Origin: Dasyornis broadbenti
Taxonomy: Eukaryota; Chordata; Aves; Passeriformes; Dasyornithidae
NCBI GenBank assembly: GCA_013397935.1
Contig: VZRN01011464.1
Coordinates: forward strand, 2,030,244 to 2,094,243
Length of the DNA: 64,000 nt
Reading direction: 5' to 3'
Position numbers and translations under genes: made by a program
The notes under the pieces: generated by a model
Seen by the model: only the letters and a program-made list of their open reading frames with translations
What the model was told of the DNA's origin: nothing
The model's database searches: none
In this document: piece after piece, positions 12,439 to 24,400 of the stretch
Position numbering within the stretch: the stretch's first letter is position 1
Layout of the letters: each line of letters begins with the position of its first letter

Positions 12439-15400
12439 GTAAGGAGATATTTTATTTTTATTTTTTAAAAAATAGATCTAAGAAACAGCCCAAACTGCTC
12501 TTGGAGAGCATGCACTCCATTCTGACAATATCCATTTCCCATTCCAACATAGCAAGTGAAAATTCATTAACTAAATTCAATGTCAGATTTTTCTAATGAA
12601 TTTTGTTTGCTGTTACGCTTAGAAGTCTTTCTATTGTTGTGTCTAAGGTAGCTTGTCTTTGTCCTGGGCCCTTGGCAACACAAACTCTGGGAAGACCTTA
12701 CTGTCACCTTTCAGTACATAAAGGGAGCTTACAAGAAAGACATGCTCAGGCTTTTTACCATGGCCTGGTGCAGCAGGATGAGGAATGACTGTTTTAAACT
12801 AAAAGAGGATAGATTTGGACTGGACATAAGGAAGAAATTTTTTATGATGAGGGTGGTGAGGCACTGGCACAGGTGGCACTGGCACCACAGAGAGGTGGTG
12901 GATGCCCTGTCCCTGGAAATGTTCAAGGTCAGATTGGGCAGGGCTCTGAGAAACATGGCCTAGTGGGTGGCATCCCTGCTTGCTGGGGTGGGGGGTTGGA
13001 TTCGATGGCCATTAAGGGTCCTTTCCAACCCAAGCCATTTTACAGTGCTAGGAGAATTTGGGTTGGAAACAACCCCTGAAGGCCACTGGGTACAGCTTGT
13101 AGCATAGATGTCAGTTCAAGTTGTTCAGGGCTGTGTCTGGGTGAGATTTTGACTTCTGGCAGTCAGAAACTGATTCCTTCCTCCTTCCTTACCTCTCTGG
13201 AAAAGGCTGTGGCTCAGCTGAGCTGTTCACTGACAGAATTCTGTTCCCTTGTGCCTTTACAGCTGCTCCCCACAAAGGGTCAAAAAAATTGCTTTGCGTT
13301 TGTTTCCAATCATTTCCTGGCTGCCAGCGTACCGCTTCAGGGAGTGGGTCCTGAGTGACATCGTCTCCGGCATCAACACAGGGCTTGTGGCTGTGCTGCA
13401 AGGTATCTGGGAAATGTGTGTCCTGACACAGCCTGCTAAGCCAGGTGCCAAGGCACTGCTGGCTTCAGCCTGCAACACACACGTCACCTTCCCTGGGCCT
13501 CTGTCTTTACAGGTCTAGCCTTTGCTTTGCTGGTGAATGTTCCCCCCGGTTATGGACTCTATGCAGCATTTTTCCCTGTCCTGGTCTATTTTATCTTTGG
13601 CACATCCAGACATATCTCAGTGGGTGAGTTCAGGCACACCACTTACCCTCCTCGCTGATGAAGAAGTACTTGCTGCCCCTTCACATCTTTTAACAAGTGT
13701 CTTGTTGTGGATCAGAAAAACCTTACAAAATGAGGGCCTTGTTACCCTTGTAAAATCCTTTCTCCCTCCAGTTACTTTGGCTAACCAGAAAAGCACTCTG
13801 GGAATGACTAAGCTAATAAAGAGGCAAAAAGCAAGTTACATAACCAGAAAACAAGTTATGTAAGCACCTGTATGATCAGAATCTTCATTATCAGACAGAC
13901 GTGTGGACATCGCATGAGAGGTGATAGGGAAATGGTTTGCAGCCAATGGGTGATTGTTTAAGTTAACAAGAACGTACATTAATAACAGGCTAATTGCTTA
14001 AAAAAACCTGGTTTTTGCAATAAAGCAATTTCTCTTTGCACCTGCTAAAGGGAGGTCCATGACTCATTTGTTACACCTTGTGCTGCTCAGGTCCCTTCCC
14101 TGTCCTGAGCCTGATGGTGGGAGGAGTCGTCACCAGGCTGGTCCCTGATGACAGCACTGGAAATGGCAATTCCACAAATATCTCAGCAATAAATGATGAG
14201 AGGGTGATGGTGGCTGCATCTGTAACCTTCCTTTCTGGAGTTGTTCAGGTCAGTAAATGTCCATGTGCGTGCCCACGAATGTCTGTATGCACCTACATGA
14301 ATAGATGGATGGTGGCCTGACCTTCTCTGGTTTCTGCTGTTGTAGTCACCAAAGTAATGTTCTTCCACTTTCCATGTAACCGACCTTGGCTTGCTGATTA
14401 GGAGACATCTGTTCCCTCCAGTGACCAGGCACTTATACATGCTGTGAAAGCCTTGGTTTTGCACAGGCCTGAGCCCACAGCCCACACAGCTGCAACCTAC
14501 ACCCGCAGTAAAAAGCAATCTGCTGGATAGGAAAAAATTAGCTGTGAAAGTAATGTGAATGATGCAGATGCACCAAGAGGAGTAAAAGCTCTGCCTTGCA
14601 GTAGTAAAATATTTGGATTTGTCTTTTTAAAAACCGCAATTTATGCTTACTTCCTCATAAGGAATTCCTACAGTTCCTCCCTTCCTAATATACTAATATA
14701 TTTGCGTTTCATGAAACACTTGTACCATGTGAAAATATAGGAACTGAAGACCCTGAAAATAAGGATGCTTATTTTAGCTATAAAATAAAAAGAGTGGGTT
14801 TTACTGCTCTAGCAAGTACTCTTACTGGTATTATACCCTCTGTTGCTAAATCTCAAGTTTTATTGCAAGACTGGTGACAGTACATTCCTTAGTCTCTGGA
14901 TGGATGGGATTAGGCAAAAATCTTTGCTTCCATTAGATGTGATTGTCTTTCTTTAAGAGATTGCTTAAAACCATAAACAAATCCCACTGACCAATGCTCA
15001 TTTTGTGTTTCAGTTGCTTCTGGGAATTTTCCAGTTTGGATTCATTGTTATTTATCTATCACAATCATTAATCAGTGGTTTCACGACTGCTGCAGCTGTC
15101 CATGTTGTGGTATCTCAGCTGAAATTCATGTTTCAGCTACCTGTCCCTGGATTTAATAAACCATTTGGCATCATCTATGTAAGTGCAAGGTGTTCATTAT
15201 TTTCTAATGCTATTGATGTTCCTATAATGTATTTCTGACTGTGTATCACAAGGCAGTAATAACAGAACTCAGCATAAAAACTGCAAAGCAGGAGGAAAAA
15301 TGAGAGAAAAATGAGAGGGATATATTACTAGTAATTGACCAATCTTTAAATTTATTACCAAGCACCAAGTTACACCCCATTGGCTAATTAGATAATATTT

Positions 15401-18400
15401 ACTATTTTGTGTTGGCATATTTCAATTAAGCATTCAACTCTGCCTCAAGCATTTAATCATGGACTGATATTACACATATTTAATTTGCATATGACTTTGT
15501 GAGGGCTGTTGGATGAGAAAGGAGGGAGAAGAAGGACAAGAAGGAAGGAGTAGAAAGAGGCACTCATCCAGCAATACAATTGCTCCCATTTCCTATTGCA
15601 CACATGCCTCTTGCTCCAACCCTTCCTCAGGGGAAAATCAGGAGGAGAGGGTCACAAGTTAGCGGAAAGGGTCTTTTGCGGATGCTTTCATCGTTTGGCA
15701 GGTGCACATACATTCATGGGGGCTTGCAGTCCACGTCAAGCCACAGGGAATAAATCCCGACCAGCATAATCTTTACAGCCATTCAGATACAGATTCTTCT
15801 GGAAGGGATAGTGCTACTGTGCCAGGGCATGACTGTTTCTAAAACACCACATGTTTCTTCCTGATTCTGCAGACCCTGGAGAGCATTTTCAGCCAGATCA
15901 CAGATACAAACATTGCTGACCTGGTCACATCCCTGCTTGTCTTGCTTATCGTGTTCGTGGTAAAAGAAATGAATGATCGATACAAGGAAAAGTTACCAAC
16001 TCCCATCCCGATCGAACTCGTTGTGGTGAGTCACTTCCTTTGATTTTGCAATTGCTCCATCTTACTACATGGGAACCAGAATTTTAACCATTTCTTCTCC
16101 TGTTATCCATTAAATGAGGTGTTATCATTTTACCTATAAGGAAAAATTTACACATTCAGCAGCTATAGTGAGATGTTTTACCTCTGCTTAGCTGTTCTTA
16201 ACTGAACATATCTGTGGAGTTATAAACTAGGATTATTTTTCTGACACCAGCCAGCTGCAGTCTGACAGCTGAGGCCCCTCTGCACCACACCTGCAAGCGG
16301 CCACTGAAGTCCTAGACACCTATGGCCACACACAAAATTATTTTGCTCTCCAGCAGCAGAAGGTTTTACCAACTCTGAGCAGCAGAGGGGTGGAGGAAGC
16401 CTCACAGGGCAGTAAGCTCCTAAAATCCTGGAGGGTGTTGTATAGACTCAAGTAACACCTGTTTTCCCCCAGAGTCATTACAGCACCTTGTTAGAATATA
16501 GCTGGTTTACCAGGTGGGATGGTCTCTGTTGTCAGTAAGATATTCTGTTATAATCTGTGTGATTTATGAATGCAAACCCATACCTGTAAGGTCATTCATG
16601 AATGACATCTGAACAGCAAAGGGTTGCGTGCGATAACTTGAGGCATAATTCTGCCTCTAGTGATGGGGCTGGGAGGGCATGTGGGAGAAGGAAGGTAATG
16701 ATGTTTAATAGATTCTTCACACTCTTGCTTGAATGTGCCTAATGGAAATGTGGTTTATTATCTTTCAGACAGTCTTAGCAGCACTGATTTCTCATTTTGT
16801 CAACTTTGAAGAAAAATTTAATGTAGCTGTTGTTGGAAAACTAGAGGAAGGGTAAGTGATTTACTTCTAATTCACCAGTGGAGCAAAACGTTCTCTCTAG
16901 TTTGGCAGCGTTAAATGAGTTCAGCTATGTTTCTGATTAAAATTATCTGCTTTATCTTCTTTCAGTAGGTAAATAAACATTTTCCTCTCAATGTTATGAC
17001 ACACTTTCAATACACAAAAGTTACTCACCAGAGCACATCTCCTACTCATCAAAGAATATACTGAAACATGAAATAATTGTGTTCTTCACTTTCTGAGACA
17101 GCTGTTGAGCAGGAGGTTGTTGTTTGTCCTTTTTATTGAAGTACTCACTCCTGAAGCCCTCAGTTTCCCTCACAATACATGCACAGTTCAGCAGCTACCA
17201 CCAGCCCTAGGAAGCCAGCAGGACCCTGCACAATTCTCCAGCCTGGTCCCATGACCAACCACTAGCATCTCCTCAGGCACCATTATCCTCCAGAGGCCTC
17301 AACGTCTACCCCTCCAGGACTATATCCACATAAAGACTATTTATCCACATATGAAGTATATATCTACATAGACTTCATCTGGCTATGCCAGAATTTTGTC
17401 ATAAAGAATCAGGAGGCACATGTTAAGTTAAAAAGAGGGAGGAAGACATTAACAGGACCGCAGAGTGAGTCTGAGGCGGTCCACGTAGCCCCAGGGGTGT
17501 TAGTAGGTGAAGTTTGCAAAGGAACAACTATTTCTGCTCAAGAGTCTCCTTTCTTCAGATTTCAGTTCACTGAAGAAAAAAAGAAGGGGAGAAAGGGTCC
17601 GGAGAGGAATTCTCCCTAGGACCTGCAAAAGACCCTTAGGCATATCCTTAATTAATAGAGTTTTTTATCTTTCAGGTTTCAAGCGCCTGTTGCACCTGAT
17701 GTGGGCATCCTCCAGAACTGTATTGGTGATGGCTTTTCCATCGCAATCGTTGGGTTTGCAGTAGCCTTCTCCGTGGCTAAAGTGTATTCCATCAAACATG
17801 ACTACCCCATAGATGGCAACCAGGTAGGCAAATAACACAGAGATCAATATACTGCATTTATCAGTGGGAAATAAGTCGTTTTAGGAAAGCTTTGCTTTGT
17901 GAATAACTGTTCTGAACCAGCTTTTAAGAACAATCTCTTTTATTTTTATTTCAGGAACTAATTGCTTTTGGGCTGGGTAATATAGTTGGTGGATCATTCA
18001 AGGGGTTTGCTTCCAGCACTGCTCTGTCAAGATCAGGTGTGCAGGAGAGCACAGGAGGCAAAACACAGGTATAGAAGACAACAGGTCATGATGGCATTAA
18101 TGAAAGACAGCTCTTTTTTTCTAGCTAACTGTAATGCCTGCAGGCACTTGTTCATTGTGGAATTGTTCTCCCATACAGATTGCTGGTATTATCTCATCTG
18201 TGATTGTCTTGGTTGTGATCTTGGCCATTGGATTTCTCCTGGCACCATTACAGAAGGTAGTCACAGGTTTCATCTGATGCTTCCTCCTGCTTCCCAAAGG
18301 CAGGGCTGCTATAGGAGCCATTGTGAGTGTTCACAGACTTCAGTGGGAGCCAAAGAGGCTTTGAAAAGCTTGGTTCTTCTTCCCACATTATGCCAGAGAG

Positions 18401-21400
18401 GATCACTACATCTGGTCCTTCAAAGGGAACACAAGTACCCAAACACCAAAAACCACAGCACCAGTTTTCAGGTGCCAAAAATAAGTGGGATTTAAAGCCT
18501 CAAGTCAGACACCTGCACTGCACCATGGCTGGGGAGGTTCCAGCAGCAGAGGTTCTATTTGTATGATCTTTTGATTCCTAATGTTCAACATCTTCTTTGC
18601 TTGCTTACATGGAACACGTGTTTTGGTCTTTTTAACAGTCAGTCCTTGCATCTTTGGCTCTTGGCAACTTGAAAGGAATGCTCATGCAGTTCAAGGAAGT
18701 AGGCATCCTATGGAGAAAGGACAAATATGACTGTGTAAGTTGAGTCTCACAAGCATCAGGAGTTAAGTGCTCTGAAAAAGTAATGTATTATGAAAATTTT
18801 ATTTATATATATATGTGTATTTTACCTCACTACACAGAAAATACAATAGTGGCATGCCTGTTTTACAGGTATACCCCATATATGCTTATGTTTTCCGTTT
18901 TGTCCCACCTATTTAGAATCAATTCTCACTCTTAATTTCATTTTCATCCATTTCATCAAAATCTATTAAAATAGTGCATTATAGAAAGTAAAATATAGAA
19001 GGCAGTTACAGAAAATGCCTAAATAACAGAAAATATCTAAGTATCTACTGCACTGGCTAAGCAATCAGTGAAGGCAGTCTATTCAGGGACACTTTCTCAC
19101 AATCACACAATGTGTTATATGGAAGAGACACAGCAAAAAAAAATGACAACTGGGACTTGAAATGTTTACTCCAAATGGTAAAGCTTGTGGCCGGAGGGCA
19201 GGACTGGTTACCTCTCAGAAAATTTAGGCTCGCAAATGGTTCCAGGCCTCAGTTTCCCAGCTATTAAATAGTTATTTGCACCAGGAAAATGCTTTGAGCT
19301 CTCTGGCTAGAAGTTATCCAGTATTATCTAGTCATTTATCAGTCATGTACATTCATCGCACCTATATTTCCACATTTACAACTCTCAGAATTAGGAGAAT
19401 TCTGATTTACTTCTAGTCTTGCCTTTCTGCTGGATTTTTATTGAGCATTTAGTGAACCACCTATCCCATTTTAAGCCTTATTGTCTAGAAATTGTCATCC
19501 CTAGAAACACTCCCTGGTGCTGGTTGGTGACTCTGGCCCTGTTTTACAAGCAAAAAATCCTCATCAGAAGCAGATGGACACCCTGGACCAGATCTGAGAT
19601 CTGTGACTGCTCCCACCCTGAGCTCACGACCCAGTTTCTTGACATGCTTGTAATATTGCCATTCACCGGCTCGTTACAGGTTATATGGGTGGTGACTTTC
19701 TTAGCTGCTGTCATTCTTGGCCTGGACATTGGACTAGCAACAGCTGTGGCATTCCAGTTGCTGACAGTGGTGATCCGCTCCCAGATGTAAGTACTTGTTG
19801 AATGCAATGATATCCTAGGGCCTCCTGTTATAAGTTAGCCCCCTTTGTACAGGCAAGGGCAACAGCCCTGTGCCTTGGTCTGTCCAGCAACCATGCATGG
19901 AAAATGCAGGTGTAAACCCCTGGATGTGGGACTTGCTTCAGTCTGCCACCACACCTGAGATTGTTTTATTTGATCCTTCCCATCCTCTAAGTTTTGATGT
20001 GATATTGTATACACCAATAATTGTGTGTACATTTGTTCACAGTCCAAGCTGCACTGTTTTGGCCAATGTTGGGAGAAGCAACATCTACAGAAACAGGAAA
20101 GATTACACTGATGTAAGAAATATCTTGTTTCTTTTATCATCTGCTGCACTTGTGCTTCTATAGCAAACATTGCTACTGACACTTTTGCTTCATTTTACAG
20201 ATCTATGAGCCAGAGGGAGTGAAGATTTTCAGATGTTCCTCTCCAATTTTCTTTGCTAATATTGAATTCTTCAGAGAGAAACTCATCACTGCTGTAAGTG
20301 TCTGGGGCTGTCATTCTGGACATATGAATTGCATGACACATTAAGGTGAATACAGTTTCCCAATAATTATCAAATATGCAGTCAGCCCACAGTTCAAGGC
20401 TGAATTTTCATTAATTATTCAGATATTGTTGCCACTACTGTAATACTGTATATATAACATGTATGCACACACCTCTGAGAAAAAGAACAGCCTGACTCAT
20501 GCTAAACTTACACCATAGCAATGTTTATTCCATATTTATACTTATACCATAAAAATACATATTTTAAGAAGAAACTAGTGCAAACATAGATGATATAAAG
20601 GGAAATTATTTTATTTTATTAGCATTTATATTACTTATACACAGTAAATGTTAGTTTACTCATCTTGCCCCAAGGAACATAACCACATTAGTCAGAAGAA
20701 TGCCAAATGAAATCATTCTATCAAAGAGGTCTTAATGTCTTTCACAACAAACTGGTGAAGGCAACCAGTCTTTCCCTAACCAGCAGAGAGATCCAGGACC
20801 TCTGAGCCCTCACCATGTGAACAAGGCCCACCATCCCCAGACCAAACACAACTTGCACTATAACCTCCCCTTCCTGCTGCTCTTACTGGGGAGTCAATGA
20901 GCAGTGACCACCCTGAGCACTGGCAATGAGCAGTTCATTCTTCACGTGAGGGACTGAAACTGGCAGAGGAATGAGGGAATCTGACACATTTGGTTCTCCA
21001 TGTGCTTGGCTTTCATCTCAGAAGAGCCTGACGGGTTTTTTTCTGTAAGTGCAGATGTTCACACCACTCTCTTTCTTTACAAATTCAGGTACTTCTAACA
21101 CCTTTCTCCTCTATCCATAAGATGGATGAGGCAGAAGCCTTGCAGGAATTGAGTATTTTAGGCTAGTTTTATTATTAGCCTAATTTGCCTGCCATTTAAT
21201 TTTGTTGAAACTAGCTCAGAGGTTCAAGAGATATATGCAGCCAACATAATTAAATCTGGCTTTCTTCTTCAGGAAAAACAATGGGTGAATGACCCACTCT
21301 GCAGTCAGGTGGTACAAAGTAGACACAACCCATGAGCTCTCTGATCTTGGTCACCTGGGTGACCATCTCCTAATGTAGATGAGTAGGGCATGCCAGCACT

Positions 21401-24400
21401 CTGCCAGCCTGCTGGAGTTACTGGCCTGTGTTACAGCATTGTCACTGCTATAACACTGTCCATGCTGGTGTCCTAAAGCAGTATAGATAGGCCTGCCACA
21501 TTTGTAGCCATTGCTGTAGACATCTTCCAAACTAGAAAGAGCCATTGTTTGAATTTGTGAAAAGTGGCAGACAACATCAAGTTCAAACTATGGTTATCAT
21601 GACTGTAAAGAAAAACCACGAGATGCTTTGTCCTTCCCACAGTGACACTGAGGTGTTTCTTTTTTTAATTATTCGAAGTGCTGTGTTTGCAGGTTGGCTT
21701 CAACCCACTGAGAGTCCTGAGGAAACGCAATAAAGCTCTGAGGAAGATTAGGAAGATGCTGAAGAAAGGAGAGCTGCAAGTGACACCGGTGTGTAAGACA
21801 ACCCCCCAAGGGTGAAGGATGTTAAGCAACCAAGCTCCCTAGCTTTACAGGGCAGAATGGCCTCATAGCCCCCCTTCTTAAATAATTAGATCTTCTTAGT
21901 GTAATTAGATACACTATTCCCCAAGTTGCCACTTCATGACATAAACACATTTTAAAAAGAAGATTTTAAATGGCTCTCACAGTTAGACACCTACTGATTT
22001 ACCATGGGCAGAGCTTGTATGTGTCCACTGGAGCTTTGTTTGGCATCAAATGGCAGGATCAGATCCCACAGAGGTGAATATCATTCTGCATTAATGGTAG
22101 GATAAAGCTGATTTTCTCCCAGCTCAAATCCTGCATGCCTTTTGTTTACTTGTTCCAAAATTAAAGTGTATCTGACAACTGACTTCAGGGAACAATAAAA
22201 AACCATCATTAAGTGATTATCATGATGATTAAATAATTTCCAGACTTCTCCAGACAAGGGAGAGACAGAACTTTCCAGGTGGGTCCTGCTCTGTCTCATG
22301 GGAAGATCAGTTTTGCATTGCCACTACTCTTGCCCTTGTGTAAGAAGTACCACTACCCTGGCTGGGTCTTAAAGAAGAGTTCTAATTATGACACTTTTCT
22401 CTGTCAACACAGAAAGGCTTGGTTTGCATGGCCAACCCTACCTACGAGTCAGATGAAGAATTAGACAACAATGAGATAGAGGAGCTGGACCAGCCCACCA
22501 TCATGACAGACTTGCCAATTCGGATCAACTGGGGCACTGACCTCCCACCTGGCATCACAGTGCCCCAGGTCAACATTCACAGCATCATTCTGGATTTCTC
22601 ATCAGTGTCCTTCCTTGATTTTTCTGCCATGACAGTCCTCCAAAAGGTAATCATAATTCACAAGACAAACAGCGATCATATGAAAGAAAAACTAACAAAT
22701 GCAGTTACACTTGAGGGATACAATGAGGGAAGAGATGGTACCCAGAGGGACCTGGACATGCTTGAGGAGTGGGCCCATCTGAACTTCATGAAGTTCAACA
22801 AGGCCAAGTGCAAGGTGCTGCATGTGGAACAGGGCAATCCCCAGTATCAATACAAGCTGGGGAATAAATGGATTGAGAGCAGTCCTGCAGAGGAGGACAC
22901 GGGGATACTGGTGGATGAGAAATTGGATTTGACCCAGCAATGTGCACTCACAGGCCAGAAAGCGAATCATATCCTGGGCTGCATAAAAAGAAGTGTGACC
23001 AGCAGGTCAAGAGAGGTGATCTTTCCCCATTCTCATGAGGGATTTTACTCCACTCTCATGAGACGTCACCTGGAGTACTGTGTCTACCTGTGGGGTCCCC
23101 AGTGCAGGAGAGACATGGACATCTTAGAACAGGTCCAGACAAGAGCCATGGAAAGGATCAGAGGGCTGGAGCATCTCTCCTATAAGGAAAGGCTGAGAGA
23201 GTTGGAGCTGTTCAGCCTAGAGAGAAGAAGGCTATGAGCAGATCTAGATATGGCCTTTCCATACTTAAAGGGAGCTTATAAAAAAGCATGGAGAGGGACT
23301 TCATACGTGGGGTATATAGTGACAGGACAAGGGGCAATGGCTTTAAATTGAAAGAGTGCAGGTCTAGATTAGAAGAATTTTTTTGCTGTGAGGGTGGTGA
23401 AATACTGGAACAGGTTGCCCAGAGAAGCTGTGGATGCTCTATCCCTGAAACTGTTCAATGGTCAGTTGGACGATGCTCTAAGCAACCTGTTCCAGTGTAA
23501 AGTATCCCTCTCCATGGCAGGGGTTTGGAACAAGATGATCTCTCAAGTGGCTTCCAGCTGGGACCATTCTATGATTCTATTCTGTGTTTCTAGTCTGCTT
23601 ATTAAAAGGCATTCCTGTATGGACTGGAAGGCCAGTGGCAAACTGAGTTTATGTGAATTTTAATGTACATTTTCTATAGAAAATATTCAAGAAATGGTTT
23701 AAATAATCAATATAAATAGTTTTGGTATTAAAGAGTTGGCCATGGCACCCTTTCTTCACCTGATAAGGCTTTGGGAAGCTCTACAGAAAGGTAGATATGA
23801 AATATGGCTTTAAACACCCAGCTGAACTTGGAACACTGGAGTTCCATTTCTGCTCCTGCTCTTGCTTCCCCAGATGACCTTGAACAAAGCAAAAGGCGCA
23901 ACATTTTCAAACAGTAGCAGCTACAGTTAACTATTTAGAGACACAGAGGGTGTGTAAATCCATTTCCATAGGAACTAAAGACCTACTGTGACACGGGAAC
24001 TGTAGTTCTGCTCAAGTTCCCAGTTATAAAAATCTCCCCAGAAGATTTTGAAGTAATTTTTTTTTAAGTTTCATCATGTATCATGTAGCTACAACAAAGC
24101 CATACAACCTATGAAAGATCACGTACTTCTCTGTGAGCTGAACATTTTCAATACTGCTCCTTTTCAAAAGGCTTGGCCATCCCTGTCTGCAGCCATGTGA
24201 AGAGACTACCCTGCCTCTACATGCAACAGATTTTGAGTCTAGAGCCACTTACCATCATAGATCTTAAATATCTTAGAGTGGTTGGTATATTTGCTGTGGC
24301 TAATCACTATAATGGTTATCAGCAAACCCAGCAGTATCTAAATGGTGCCTCCTTCTGGTTTAACAGACTTTGAAAGAATTTGTCCGGCTCGACATTGACA

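Noticed and set aside
17986..18495. 169-codon plus-strand open frame overlapping two SLC26A3 exons
   Set aside because: It is in the wrong frame relative to the exons at 17955-18068 and 18179-18256, which are clearly SLC26A3.
22692..22970. 92-codon minus-strand frame in SLC26A3 intron 17
   Set aside because: Reverse-strand shadow of the CR1 ORF2 fragment.
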